From Siniperca chuatsi (Eukaryota; Chordata; Actinopteri; Centrarchiformes; Sinipercidae), in NCBI RefSeq assembly GCF_020085105.1, contig NC_058063.1, forward strand, positions 20,018,262 to 20,082,261: a DNA stretch of 64,000 nt, written 5' to 3'. Position 1 is the stretch's first letter; every line of letters begins with the position of its first letter. The position numbers and the translations under genes were made by a program. The notes below the pieces were generated by a model, which saw nothing but the letters and a program-made list of their open reading frames with translations, had not been told where the DNA came from and made no database searches. This document shows positions 27,201 to 34,857 of the stretch, in pieces.

Positions 27201-29650
27201 ATTTCCACACTAACAGAGAAATTTTCTTCTTCGGTTTTAGCATACCATCCACACTAAGCTGGTATTTTGGACCAACGAAAGTGCATTCTCTCCAAAGTGG
27301 ATGAAATCGTAAATACTTGTTTTACATTCAGGGCGGCAAATAACGGAATAACTTGGCTTTTTTTAAATCAAAACAACTGGAGAAGCTAACAGAAGAATTA
27401 CTTTATAAAGACAAGAAGAAAAATTAAAGAATCCTTGTTGGTAACATTAATATATCTGGTAAACTGTGCATAGTTCTGTCTTTTGTTGTTTGTTTGTTTG
27501 TTTGCAAGCTTTTCTAGCCTACAAACAGTAAATGATTAGCCTAGCTCCCCTTGGAGTAAACAAGGACGGAAGGAAGGAAGCACAGCTCTCAAAGTAGAGA
27601 GCAAGGAGATTCAGTACCCTGCTAAATATAAGAGTGGAACAGCTAGGGAGAATCACAAGGAGAAGACACTCGGTGAAAACCCAGAGGTCCTCTTCACTGA
27701 CTACGCTCAACAAAAAAGAAGGAAGGAAGAAGAACAACCTCATATTCTTCACTGATTCCATCTACATCTGCAAAGATACTCTGTGCCCCATATCCCCCTC
27801 CTCACCCACAGCAGCAGAGATATGCAGCAGCACCTGGCCCATATCCCCTCCTCACCCACAGCAGCAGAGATATGCAGCAGCACCTGCCCCATATCCCCCT
27901 CCTCACCCACAGCAACAGAGATATGCAGCAGCACCTGCCCCATATCCCCCTCCTCACCCACAGCAGCAGAGATATGCAGCAGCACCTGCCTCTTGTCCCC
28001 CTCCTCACCCACAGCAGCAGAGATATGCAGCAGCACCTGCCCCATATCCCCCTCCCCACCCACAGCTGCCGAGCTATGCTGAAGTTGTAGACCAGCCTCC
28101 TGCCACAGTCCCTCCCCCTGCTACCTCTGAGCTGGGAGACATCAGGGAGATGATCAGAAAAGATCTGAGAAAAATAGCAAATGGAAAAAAAATCACCATC
28201 CAAACAACCCAGCCTTACGCACTAGGTATAATGACATTTTAAACAAATATAAACGTACAATAAGGAACAAAAAACAAAATTATACCCACATGAAAGATAA
28301 AGATATAAAGATATTGAAAAGGCCATTAATCAAAATCAATTCTGGGATATGTGGAACAACACAAGGCAACCACAAGCACTACCCATCCAAAATGGTGACA
28401 GCTGGAGAGCACATTTTGAAAATCTCTACAGAGATATACCAATAAATTAAATTAATGCACATCAATGTATTATAAGAAAAACAAGAAAAACTACAAACAG
28501 ATGAAACAATTAAAGACAACCAAAAACCCCTTGATTTCCCACTTACTTGGGAAGAATTGACCACACAGATAAAGTCTCTCCTGCCGAGAAAAGCTTGTGG
28601 TCTGGACAGCATTAAAAACTAAATGCTCAAAGGCAGCACCCCAGAGATGTAGGGTGCAGTGAGAGTGGGGACAAATCAGACCCTAGTAATTACTGTGACA
28701 TCTGTGTCAGCAGTTTAGGTAAGCTATTCTGTAGTATTCTAAAAGAGCGCTCCATCTTTCTCCCAAAACACCAAACCATTGACCGTGTATATACCCTTCA
28801 CACTTTAATTAACATGTACACCAAACAAAAAATGGTAAGATATTCACTTGTTTTATTGATTTCAAGAAAGCTTTCGGTTCTATTTGGCATGAAGGGCTCT
28901 ATTATAGACAGAGAAATGCATGATCTGGTTAAGTCAATGTATTTGGAAAATAGGTGTGCTGTTAAAATTGGAGACAAACAAACTTGCTTGAAATATGACT
29001 TGAAACAATGCATCTAAATTCTTGCAGATTAAATGATTTATTGTTTTGGCTGTACATACATTGCAGTGCGGATGGAAAAAACAACTTTTTTCAAATGTGT
29101 GATTGTCGTGCTAATGTGATTTTATAGATTGTTCTTTCCTTCTCTTCTTTAGTTGTGAGTAAACGGAGGAGGGAGCTTGTTGGACCTGAAGCAAAGCGAT
29201 CTCATTCTCAGTCTCCTTGTGTCACTGCCGACTTCAAACTGCCGGCTTTTAAACCCAACAACCCCCTTGGTGAGACACACCTCACTAACACACTCCTATT
29301 TTATTTTAAATCAACAAAAGATGCAAATGTTTTGTGACTTTCCTCCTGTTTCACTTTCACCGTCTCCCTCTTCAGGTCAGGAGTTTGTGGTCCCCAAATC
29401 AGGGTATTTCTGTAACCTCTGCTCTGTTTTCTACCTGAACGAGAGCACCGCCAAGGACCTCCACTGCAGCAGCCAGAGACACTACGACAACCTGCAGGTA
29501 CACACAAACACACACACAACATTAAACACACTAACACACACACTTGGCCTTACATTGTTTACGTTCTTCTTTCAGAAACATCACCAGAAGCTTCAACAGA
29601 AATCATCAAGAAGTTCAACACAAAGTTCTCAAAACTCCATTTCTGATTGA
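1552..29650 (+). CDS. znf638: znf638-like gene, copy A (whole gene model, disrupted frame)
   Basis: Homologue of ZNF638/NP220, a nuclear matrin-type zinc-finger and RNA-binding protein. Exons read from splice signals and alignment to copy B: 1552-3541, 5975-6036, 6590-6628, 7299-7493, 7693-8189, 9266-9609, 10413-10511, 10635-10672, 10819-11912, 12725-12910, 13030-13064, 14009-14161, 14557-14685, 15092-15130, 15560-15685, 15792-15918, 16786-16956, 17079-17113, 18495-18533, 18626-18766, 20066-20160, 20339-20362, 20718-21266, 21880-21939, 22210-25764, 25906-26014, 26546-26650, 26849-27166, 29153-29269, 29376-29497, 29576-29650. Order of parts: N-terminal domain, matrin-type finger, RS region, RRM1, Lys/Ala-rich region, RRM2, RRM3, RRM5, acidic repeat exon, C-terminal C2H2 finger. 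The frame breaks near 3180, 8084 and 20838, and RRM4 (present in copy B) is missing. It is either a decaying duplicate or an intact gene with indel errors in repeats and homopolymers. Family assignment is strong; functional status is unknown. Confidence 0.85.
3542..5974 (+). other. Intron 2 of copy A with unclassified insertions
   Basis: Between the two halves of the zinc finger. Around 4920-5000 the sequence is well conserved with copy B (about 58435-58500), although no exon is evident there. The part about 4270-4910 (GC-rich with CA-rich patches) and part of 5060-5525 have no counterpart in B and look like insertions of unknown type. About 3790-3990 resembles decayed SINE-like repeat sequence. 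The ORFs seen here have no recognisable protein similarity. Confidence 0.4.
5975..6036 (+). CDS. znf638: Copy A exon 3: second half of matrin-type zinc finger
   Basis: 62-nt exon between acceptor ctag and donor gtcagt. It encodes [20 protein letters not shown], matching the mammalian DWIQHQNTSTHIESC block and supplying the two histidines of the finger begun in exon 2. Copy B has the same exon at 58002-57941 with the same length and phase. Confidence 0.85.
6590..6628 (+). CDS. znf638: Copy A exon 4: finger C-terminal extension
   Basis: 39-nt exon encoding [13 protein letters not shown], the aromatic/acidic tail after the matrin finger (mammalian QYPDWNPE; copy B QYPDWDGEIALKP at 57180-57142). 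Flanked by ccacag and gtaaat. Confidence 0.8.
7299..7493 (+). CDS. znf638: Copy A exon 5: first RS-rich exon
   Basis: 195 nt, acceptor cttcag, donor gtctgt. It encodes a Ser/Arg-rich segment ([13 protein letters not shown] and [15 protein letters not shown]), the RS domain expected after the matrin finger in ZNF638 and linked in this family to splicing-speckle localisation. Length and phase equal copy B 56345-56151. Confidence 0.82.
7693..8189 (+). CDS. znf638: Copy A exon 6: RS tandem-repeat exon with internal stop
   Basis: Encodes about ten copies of an RS unit such as [10 protein letters not shown] on a 27-nt minisatellite. In the last unit about 8 nt are missing, giving TGA at 8084-8086; a further single-base loss near 8102 restores the original phase for the conserved tail [16 protein letters not shown] before donor gtttga. 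The exon as a whole keeps its phase (497 nt), but as written contains a stop. The repeated CGTGAGAGA motif is also donor-like. Copy B (55902-55587) has fewer units and its own -1 shift. Repeat slippage or assembly error are both plausible. Confidence 0.75.
8190..9265 (+). other. Intron 6 of copy A
   Basis: About 1.1 kb without recognisable coding sequence. Holds a CTCG/CT microsatellite near 8330-8360 and a decayed fragment of the cgattaatcgattatc MITE family at about 8755-8880. Confidence 0.45.
9266..9609 (+). CDS. znf638: Copy A exon 7: conserved helix, Ser-rich linker, start of RRM1
   Basis: Acceptor ctctag, donor gtatgt. Begins [20 protein letters not shown], a segment shared with copy B exon 7, then a Ser/Lys-rich linker, then the first half of an RRM-like fold: [25 protein letters not shown] and TKSVTIYR. 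Mammalian ZNF638 has its first RRM in this position, after the RS region. In copy B the RRM half is missing. Confidence 0.8.
10413..10511 (+). CDS. znf638: Copy A exon 8: second half of RRM1
   Basis: 99-nt, phase-0 exon after a GT-rich acceptor tract. It encodes [20 protein letters not shown] and then [12 protein letters not shown]: the RNP1-like strand, helix 2 and last strand of RRM1. Copy B lacks it; its sequence at about 52935-52955 joins the acceptor side directly to the downstream intron. Confidence 0.82.
10635..10672 (+). CDS. znf638: Copy A exon 9: short Lys-rich linker
   Basis: 38-nt exon, [13 protein letters not shown], between acceptor ttacag and donor gtaaga; the same exon in copy B is 52811-52774. 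Confidence 0.75.
10819..11912 (+). CDS. znf638: Copy A exon 10: Lys/Ala/Glu-rich low-complexity exon
   Basis: 1094-nt exon, about 365 residues, rich in Lys, Ala, Thr, Glu and Val, probably disordered. It has an internal repetition: ADKLxxxxxxA...KVLVSKAK recurs as [20 protein letters not shown], and [20 protein letters not shown] recurs as [20 protein letters not shown]. Copy B has only 185 nt here (52239-52055), joined in frame, so about 300 residues are either lost in B or gained in A. Mammalian ZNF638 has a comparable Lys-rich linker between its first two RRMs, favouring loss in B. Confidence 0.8.
12725..13064 (+). CDS. znf638: Copy A exons 11-12: linker before RRM2
   Basis: Exon 11 is 12725-12910 (acceptor gaag, donor gtaaga) and encodes an Ala/Thr/Gln-rich stretch ending [15 protein letters not shown]. 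Exon 12 is 13030-13064 and encodes [12 protein letters not shown]. Copy B: 50820-50635 and 50521-50487, identical lengths. Intron 12 (13065-14008) shows nothing beyond conserved intron sequence shared with B. Confidence 0.75.
14009..15130 (+). CDS. znf638: Copy A exons 13-15: RRM2
   Basis: Exons 14009-14161, 14557-14685 and 15092-15130, all phase 0. RNP2-like strand [12 protein letters not shown], helix [16 protein letters not shown]1-like strand [16 protein letters not shown], final strand [10 protein letters not shown], then a helix [13 protein letters not shown]. Copy B has the same three exons. The family uses several degenerate RRMs; aromatic RNP positions are poorly kept, so RNA contact is uncertain. 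Confidence 0.8.
15560..15918 (+). CDS. znf638: Copy A exons 16-17: RRM3
   Basis: Exons 15560-15685 and 15792-15918. Strand [12 protein letters not shown], helix [16 protein letters not shown], strand [19 protein letters not shown], and final LKIP. The repeated layout, one exon ending before the RNP1 strand and the next starting at it, is the same as in RRM1, RRM2 and RRM5. Copy B exons: 47557-47432 and 47325-47199. Confidence 0.8.
15919..16785 (+). repeat. Intron 17 of copy A with SINE-type and other repeat remnants
   Basis: About 16003-16128 carries the tail common to fish SINE-like repeats (agcgatttgagtggtcgg then a short gap and gaaaggcgctatacaagta). About 16130-16215 resembles another abundant fish repeat (gaaaatcgggccagtagttt). 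Neither is found in the matching copy B intron, where a hAT remnant sits instead. Confidence 0.5.
16786..17113 (+). CDS. znf638: Copy A exons 18-19: linker after RRM3
   Basis: Exon 18 (16786-16956) encodes a conserved linker with [30 protein letters not shown] and [14 protein letters not shown]. Exon 19 (17079-17113) encodes [12 protein letters not shown]. Both have equal-length partners in copy B (45223-45053, 44930-44896). In B exon 19 leads into the RRM4 exons; in A the next recognisable exon is 18495. Confidence 0.8.
17970..18370 (+). mobile_element. Decayed Tc1/mariner transposase fragment
   Basis: Across several frames this reads like the middle of a fish Tc1 transposase: [18 protein letters not shown], then [19 protein letters not shown] and INSLRDRR, then [10 protein letters not shown] and [19 protein letters not shown]. 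Stops and shifts interrupt it, so it is dead. It lies in the copy A intron that occupies the place of exons 20-21 (RRM4) of copy B. A further short SINE-like piece (gatgatccactgtggcaacc and agcagccgaaagaagaag) lies at about 17458-17515. Confidence 0.8.
18495..18766 (+). CDS. znf638: Copy A exons 22-23: helix exon and start of RRM5
   Basis: Exon 22 (18495-18533) encodes [13 protein letters not shown], equivalent to the helix after RRM2 ([13 protein letters not shown]). Exon 23 (18626-18766) encodes [20 protein letters not shown] and then [16 protein letters not shown], the first half of a degenerate RRM. In copy A exon 22 would splice to exon 19 in phase 0 without RRM4, so frame is kept despite that loss. 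Confidence 0.78.
18767..20065 (+). other. Intron 23 of copy A
   Basis: 1.3 kb of AT-rich intron with no recognisable gene. The part near 18840-19150 is shared with copy B; about 19150-19980 is largely absent from B, where the intron is only about 0.55 kb. Confidence 0.4.
20066..20362 (+). CDS. znf638: Copy A exons 24-25: second half of RRM5
   Basis: Exon 24 (20066-20160) encodes [20 protein letters not shown] and on; exon 25 (20339-20362) is a 24-nt microexon encoding WSKVHRFET. Phases 2 and 2. Copy B: 41636-41542 and 41454-41431 with identical lengths. Confidence 0.75.
20718..21266 (+). CDS. znf638: Copy A exon 26 with a -1 frameshift
   Basis: Encodes [20 protein letters not shown], then a Pro/Ala/Thr-rich acidic linker, then [20 protein letters not shown] and the basic tail [14 protein letters not shown] before donor gtgagg. 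At about 20830-20840 A reads cctcctcctctg where B (40640-40655, minus strand) reads cctcctccctctg. The missing C shifts A out of frame; the downstream conserved peptide resumes in the correct frame from about 20940. Exon lengths are 549 nt (A) and 550 nt (B). Confidence 0.8.
21267..22209 (+). CDS. znf638: Copy A exon 27 (21880-21939) and flanking introns
   Basis: The 60-nt exon 21880-21939 (acceptor ctttag, donor gtaaac) encodes [20 protein letters not shown], joined in phase 0 to both neighbours. The flanking introns (21267-21879 and 21940-22209) show only AT-rich sequence. The whole exon and both introns are mostly deleted in copy B. Confidence 0.65.
22210..25764 (+). CDS. znf638: Copy A exon 28: giant acidic exon with short-motif repeats
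   Basis: 3555-nt open exon, 1185 codons. It starts [17 protein letters not shown] and includes [10 protein letters not shown], a Ser-rich stretch, then about eleven copies of a motif of the form [YFHL][QEK][IV][ILV]D[SDT], often followed by VEDE (for example [40 protein letters not shown]), separated by Lys-rich spacers such as KRGRPKKE. It ends with basic/acidic repeats and [33 protein letters not shown]. Mammalian ZNF638 has the same VTLDEV/VTVDEV repeats near its C terminus; the role is unknown. Large parts are identical to copy B, but B has lost both ends of the exon. Confidence 0.88.
25906..27166 (+). CDS. znf638: Copy A exons 29-31: further VTLDE repeats and linker
   Basis: Exon 29 (25906-26014) encodes [20 protein letters not shown], ending in a basic [10 protein letters not shown]. 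Exon 30 (26546-26650) encodes [13 protein letters not shown] and a basic tail. Exon 31 (26849-27166) encodes a basic then acidic/Ala-rich linker ending RWSRADVK. All are phase 1. Copy B: 37369-37261, 36782-36672 (+6 nt), 36467-36171 (-21 nt). Confidence 0.8.
27330..29040 (+). mobile_element. Degenerate LINE insertion in intron 31 of copy A
   Basis: Present in A only: homology to copy B stops near 27329 and resumes near 29045. The first ORF (27634-28242) has a Lys/Arg-rich start, a run of 17-residue repeats and an end [13 protein letters not shown]. The later part carries reverse-transcriptase-like peptides ([50 protein letters not shown]) with frame breaks. This fits a 5'- and 3'-damaged non-LTR element. 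Clade not determined. Confidence 0.65.
27784..28072 (+). repeat. Tandem 51-bp repeat, five units, encoding 17-residue units
   Basis: Units of about 51 bp (50 bp where a base is missing) encode [17 protein letters not shown]; all five lie in frame in the ORF 27634-28242. A Pro/Gln-rich repeated segment inside what looks like a LINE first ORF. Confidence 0.8.
29153..29269 (+). CDS. znf638: Copy A exon 32: basic linker before the C-terminal finger
   Basis: 117 nt, acceptor tttag, donor gtgaga. Encodes [20 protein letters not shown] and [14 protein letters not shown], containing a likely nuclear-localisation patch (KRRR). Phase 1 on both sides. Confidence 0.78.
29376..29497 (+). CDS. znf638: Copy A exon 33: C-terminal C2H2 matrin-type zinc finger
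   Basis: 122 nt, acceptor cttcag, donor gtacac. Encodes [20 protein letters not shown] and then [17 protein letters not shown]-x2-C followed by H-x5-H, matching the mammalian ZNF638 end (PKAGFFCPICSLFY then NHCKSTRH). In copy B this exon and both flanking introns are gone. Confidence 0.88.
29576..29650 (+). CDS. znf638: Copy A exon 34: last coding exon
   Basis: Acceptor tttcag; encodes [20 protein letters not shown] and a short tail, stop TGA at 29648-29650. The basic helix after the last histidine is typical of the matrin-type finger. Confidence 0.8.
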   Translation, partial: KHHQKLQQKSSRSSTQSSQNSISD

Positions 29651-29826
29651 TCCTGATTTCAAATACTGATTTATTTATTTATTTTTTGTTAAAAATGTAA
29701 AAACGATGAAGCCGGACAAGTGAAACATCTGCAGCTTTACAAACCACTGCATAGATAATCCACGTTAGTCATAGTTGCGCCTTGTTTCATGTAAATGATA
29801 TCAATTCTACATCTACCATAATACCT

Positions 29827-29832
29827 AATAAA
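29827..29832 (+). terminator. Candidate poly(A) signal of copy A
   Basis: AATAAA about 177 bp after the stop codon, kept in copy B at 35284-35279. Homology between the arms ends within about 10 bp after it. Confidence 0.5.
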
Positions 29833-30110
29833 TATTTTAGCATGAATTGCCCCATTGGGATTCAAACTCCCTCCAACTCTACAGTTTTGGTGCCTTGCTC
29901 TGCCCACAGCTGCAGTTATGTTGCATCTGTTGTGTTCTGGAAAAACCGGAAACATGAGCTGAGTTTCATCAAGTCAGCAACGGTTACATATTAGTTTAGA
30001 ACTTTAAAAGGTGCTACATGACCTCTCTTACTCATTAATAAATAATTACAACAGCATTTTTGAGATGATTAGTTTAGTCACCCCACACAAACAAGAGTAG
30101 AGTTGCTGTT

Positions 30111-30480
30111 AAAGGAGCAGTGTGTAGGATTTAGTGGCATCTAGTGGTGAAATTGCAGTTTGCAACCATTTTGAATACTGCTCGCCTCACCCTCCCCTTT
30201 TAGGCATGTTGGAGAAACTACAGTTGTCGCAAAAAACATGAAAGTCCCTATTTAAAGTCAGTGTTTGGTTTGTCCATTCTGGGCTACTGTAGAAATGTGG
30301 CGGTACAACACGGCAGACTCTGTGAAAGGGGACCCGCTCCCTCTATAGATATAAACAGCTTATTCTAAGGTCACGATTCTTATTTTCAGGTGATTATACA
30401 CTAATGAAAACATACTTATGAATATTATATTCATTCTGCCTTATTCTGTAAATAGAGCCTCCTAAATCTTATACACTAAA
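30111..30480. mobile_element. MITE (family 1) in the loop
   Basis: Starts aaaggagcagtgtgtaggat; its far end is a decayed reverse complement of the same start. About 370 bp with no coding capacity. Two more copies lie in introns of copy B (57381-57763, 58676-59047) in the opposite orientation. Inner sequence (ctatagat/aaacagct, caggtgattatacactaatg) is shared by all three. Confidence 0.7.
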
Positions 30481-31520
30481 TGTTTAATGAAAGATAGTAA
30501 AATACATTCATCATGTTTATACTTCTGAGAAAGATAGGAACAGGAATCAGCGGTGCTGAAGGAAATTATATGGTCTTAATAACCGTTCTTTGTTTCTATT
30601 TGAGTAGTGAAATATATCATCTTCACCCTGGTCTTATTTAGGTAGTAAAGGTATAATCTTGTTACATAATTAAATCTGGTAACATTTTGTTGTAACGTGT
30701 AGCACCTTTTGAAGGATGAACTGCTACTCTGGGAGCTCATTAACTCGTTTTTTTAAATTGTATAAATGAAGCAGAGAATTTCTTCTTGCGGATGATGTAA
30801 AAAGATTAGAAAAGTGTCAACAACTACTTGAGCTTTATTAGCCATGCAAGTAAAAAACTGTGAGATCTGATGTTTCAGCTTGAATTTGTACAGAACCAAA
30901 CCATATGAGGATGTTTTCTTAACAATTAGACAAACACTAGCAAACATTTTGTCTCTCAATGACAATGTGAAGACAGTTTTCTTATTTTTTCTAGTTTTGG
31001 AGATAATTTTTTATGTCAACAATAATTCATTTAACTGTCAGTCATTACAAATCATAGATTATGTTATAGGATGTTTTTGTTTTTCTTTCCTTTTTTTTTT
31101 TTTAAATTTTTTCTGAAATGGCACCTTCTCCCAGTTTCTGCACATGCAGAACAGACAGACATGTATTTTTTTATGTTAAAATATTTGTGTTATTAACAGA
31201 AAATAATAGAATTTTGACATGTAATTACACATTAAGTCAGTTTTTTAAACCTGTAGTTTTTGGGAAAATCATAAAAGGTACCTGACAGTTTCCAAAGGTC
31301 GCTTTTATGATTGACTTGGTTTCATTTAAGGTCATCTGGTGCCATTTCTTTAAACAAGGGTCCAACTTGTTGAATTGTTTCTGTTGTACAGTTTACTTTG
31401 TTCTGTTTCTAAAAAACGTCAATTAAAAACTGAGTGTCTCACATGATTTCTGATCGTGGTTCATTAACAGTAGTATAAAAACATTTTAATTAGTTTTAAA
31501 TTTGTCCTCGTGTTTTCCTA
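30481..31520. other. Loop sequence, no gene seen
   Basis: AT-rich DNA with poly-T runs. The short ORFs have no recognisable family. Confidence 0.4.
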
Positions 31521-31526
31521 CCATCC

Positions 31527-33420
31527 ATTTTCTTCCGCTGGGTTGCAGTGGCAACAGGCTAAGCAAGGTAGTCCAGACATCCCTCTGCCCAGCAACGTAT
31601 TCCAGCTCCTCCTGGTGGAACCCAAGGCTTTCCCAGGGCAGATGAGATATATAATCCATCCAGCATTTTCTGATTCTCCCCCTGGGTCTCTTGCCAGTTG
31701 GACGTGTCCCAGAAAACCTCCTGGGGAAGGTGCCCAGTTTCCATCCTGATCAAACGCCCTCAACTGGCTCCTTTTGATGCAAAGGAGCTGCAGGAAGCAG
31801 CTCTACTCTGAGCTCCCTCCGGATGTCTGAGCACCTCACGCTATCTCCAAGGCTGAGCCCAGCCACCCTACAGAGCAAAGTCATTTTGGCCATTTGGATC
31901 TGCAATATCAGCACTTTTCCTGGGGAGGCTGAGTAGTGTGATACCCCAATAATTGGAGCACAATCTCCAGTCCTCCTTCTTAAAAATGGGAACCACCACA
32001 CTGGTATGCCACTCAGAGTGCTCTTTTGCTCAACAATATCCCCAGTGAGGGTCAGCATTTCCTGCTGAATACAGCCTGAGCCAAGCTCTGCTTTCAACGT
32101 GGTCCACTTGGATTCCATGTCCCTAACCTCCACCGGGAAATTCATCTGGAGGTGGTAGTTGAAGACCTCGCATACTGGGGCCTCCACCAGACGTTCCCAG
32201 TTCACCCTTGCTACACGTTTGGGTTAACCAGGTGTTGGGACCACTGGCACTCCACCATTTGAATTCATTCATATGTGGGACTTTAACTTGCTGCCAACAC
32301 CACCATTTAATCTGCGTGGAGCAGACACACAGCAGATCCAAACTCTCTTACAGCAGCGACGCGAGGGCCTGCGTAAGATTTCTGCAACAGTAATTAGCGC
32401 CAATAGCTACTACACAAAGTCTGCCAGCTAACTTTAAGAAGTAACTGCAAGGAGAACAACAGACATGCCCGGTTCCTCCATCTGCACAGACGGACTGCAC
32501 AGCAAGGACTTTCATGAATCAGAACAAACATTCTTCCCTGCCAGGCTAATCCAACTGAACCACCAGATGATAAAAAGGAGGGCCGCAAAGCAACTTCTTC
32601 CTTTACGGACTGGTAACGTAATCACTGGACATATAACTGGGCATAACATAGCATAGCAGAGTACACGGCTAAGTACAGGACTGTTACAGACACAGGGTCT
32701 TGCATGCAACTAACTATCCTCTTTTCTAACCTGACACCATTTATCCTACACAGTTCACACGTACACACAATTTGGCCCTTAACAGAGCCACACTCTAACG
32801 TACATGGCCTTGCCACCATTTTGAATTTCCTTTCTTTGTCTAACCATGTGGCCGCTGCTCAGCTACCATTTTGAAATAATTAAATTTTGTTTGATGCCAT
32901 TTTGGATCACTCACACTAACACACAGAGGACTTTATTCATTAAAGTTAGTATTTATGATTATCTTTGATAATTCTGATAGCTATAATTAATTGATTGCAC
33001 CTACACAATTTGGTGACCCTTTAACCATTGTAAATCCCAACACAGGTCTGCCCGGCAGCCTCCCCCACCATCTGATCCAACTCACGACCAGGTGGTGATC
33101 AGTTGACAGCTCTGCTCCTCTCATCACCTGAGTGTCCAAGACCTACGACTGCAGATCTAATGGTGTGTCCACAAAGTCGATGATCGATCTTTGGCCGAAG
33201 GTGTTCTGGTACCAAGTACACTCATGGACCACCATATGCTCGAATGTGGTGTTTGTTATGGTCAGTCCATGACTAGCACAGAAGTCCAACAGCAAAGCAC
33301 CACTCAGGTTCAGATCAGGCAGCCCATTCCTCCCAGTTACCTCCCCATGTAGTTCTTTCGGCTGTGCCCAGCCAAGCCCCATGGATCAAGTCTAGGCCAC
33401 TAGACACTCACTGGCGAGCT
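31527..33420 (-). mobile_element. Decayed LINE (L2/Rex-like) on the minus strand
   Basis: Minus-strand translation of about 33380-33160 gives an endonuclease-like peptide ([20 protein letters not shown], then ITNTTFEH and [10 protein letters not shown]) as seen in common fish non-LTR elements. About 32205-31750 contains a broken reverse-transcriptase core (GIPVWWFPFLRR, then PGKVL). About 31870-31527 is the GC-rich 3' end shared by many fish LINE copies (gcaacaggctaagcaaggta on the plus strand). It has many stops and internal gaps. The piece about 32210-33050 is unclassified. Confidence 0.7.
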
Positions 33421-34672
33421 TCCCTCTAAGGCCAGAAGGGAGAGGTGCTGCAGCTCCTTCTTGGTTCCCGATTCATATAGGGTCTGTGAATCGGTCTTAG
33501 TCTGGCCCCTCCCCCCATTTGCCTTGGGAGATCTTCCCTGAGTCTGGGTCACAGGTAAAAGCCCTCTCCCCATGTTTGCCTTGGGAGTGATCCTTTCTGT
33601 CCCTGAACTTAAATTTCCCAGGTTGTCAGCTGGAGAGGTTACAGGTAAAAGCAAATTGCAGAGTTTGAATGTCAAAACTTTAGGGTTCAAAATGCAGAGT
33701 TTTGTCAACAGGAAAAAGAGAGAAAAGAAGTTGTAGCTTTATTGTTAAGAAACTTCCCAGTGTGACTTTAAGATTAAGAGTTTCTAATTAAAAAATATTT
33801 ATATTAATAAGCTTAATTTCTCAGTCGTTAAAGTTCACTTTAACATTGTTTAAATAACTTCTTTCACACGTCGCACAGAATACAGTATCTACAGTATGTT
33901 CAGCTCTTATCTAAAACAATTCTATTATCTTAAAGTCCCACTGAAATTAAATTTCATGTTTTTTTTCTGCTTCAGCATATCTATATATTGTATCTACAAT
34001 TCAGTTGATTAGGTCTAATAAAACAGTCCTGCAATAAATCCTCCCTTCATGAAGGTTATAATGTTCAGTTTCTGTTGGATAGTTGGAGAGGTGTTGACTC
34101 ACCGGTATGATCATTTTGGAGGATGTAGTTTGTGGTGCTGTTGAACTGCATGCATACTGACAGGTGTTTCTATTATTTTGTCCACCCCGTGTCTCTCAAT
34201 GAGGGGAGGCTAAATAACAGGAACACGTCTTTGTATGCTGCAATACAGTTCACTGATGTCATTCATTGAAACAGCTGGCGGTTGTATAATTATTTTGTAG
34301 CGCACAACTCAGCGTTTTAATCTGTGGTGGAAAGTAACATTTACTCAAGTACAATACAAATTTGAAGTACTTCTACTTTACTTGAGTATTTCCATTTTAT
34401 GCAACTTTATACTTCTACTCCGCTACATCTCAGAGCCAAATATTGTACTTTTTACTCCGCTACATTTGTCTGACAGCTTTAGTTACTTTTCAGATTTTCA
34501 TACCCTTCCAGTCCAGTGAAAACCATGTATTTGGTGATTTTGAATTTGAATGTTTCTGATAACTAAAGGATTTTCTTTACCGTCCTTCAACATCTTTCAC
34601 TCCATCTTCTTTTTTCTCCCTGTCTCTCTGCTTCTGTACCTTTTAATGTTTCCTTTCTTTTCTCTCTGTCAG
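33421..34672. other. Loop sequence with a MITE-like fragment
   Basis: No gene seen. At about 34324-34520 there is a repeat fragment common in fish genomes (ttactcaagtacaatacaa, tacttctactccgctacatc); a related scrap is at about 55235-55275. Confidence 0.45.
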
Positions 34673-34751
34673 ACAGTAACGATCTGTTCTTCAGGTTTAT
34701 AGTAAAGTTCTTCCCACCAGACCCTGGACAACTTAAGAGAGGCCTCACCAG
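34673..34751 (+). pseudogene. Isolated FERM-domain exon
   Basis: A 79-nt block with a good acceptor (pyrimidine tract, gtcag) and donor (ag|gtaaca). Read in its only open frame it encodes SNDLFFRFIVKFFPPDPGQL then KRGLT, a close match to the first-lobe FERM segment of FARP/FRMD-type proteins (VKFFPPDPxQL-x-LTR). No neighbouring FERM exon was found within the loop. It looks like a captured or left-over exon from another gene. Splice signals and peptide are seen; the family call comes from the motif. Confidence 0.6.
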
Positions 34752-34758
34752 GTAACAA

Positions 34759-34769
34759 TGTTCTTTCTT

Positions 34770-34825
<56 letters not shown>

Positions 34826-34857
34826 ATCTATCTAATCTATCTAATCTATCTATCTAT
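34759..34857. repeat. CTAT tetranucleotide microsatellite
   Basis: About 20 uninterrupted ctat units followed by imperfect ones, directly after the FERM-like exon. Confidence 0.9.

Larger units (their letters stand above)
590..29840 (+). repeat. Left arm of a ~27-29 kb inverted repeat
   Basis: This stretch aligns, reverse-complemented, with 35270-62160, exons and introns alike. At the left end the match can be followed from roughly 590-600 (the sequence after aagaaatggg aligns to B near 62157). At the right end it stops a few bases after the candidate poly(A) signal at 29827-29832. Introns are shared, so this is a DNA duplication and not a retrocopy. The arms differ by many transposon insertions and by exon deletions, which argues against a trivial assembly mirror. 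Boundaries were judged by eye. Confidence 0.85.

Noticed and set aside
27749..28203. Minus-strand Cys/Leu-rich repeat ORFs over the 51-bp tandem repeat
   Set aside because: Shadows of the repeat; the plus-strand Pro/Gln frame matches the LINE ORF better.
1552..29650. Assignment to matrin 3 instead of ZNF638
   Set aside because: The [12 protein letters not shown] finger, repeated VTLDEV motifs and the C-terminal C2H2 ending fit ZNF638; matrin 3 is much shorter and lacks the giant acidic exon.
31518..33382. Several 60-150 codon minus-strand ORFs as host genes
   Set aside because: They are pieces of a decayed non-LTR element (endonuclease, reverse transcriptase and 3' end).
34759..34857. CTAT array as a CRISPR-like or structured repeat
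   Set aside because: It is an ordinary tetranucleotide microsatellite without spacers.
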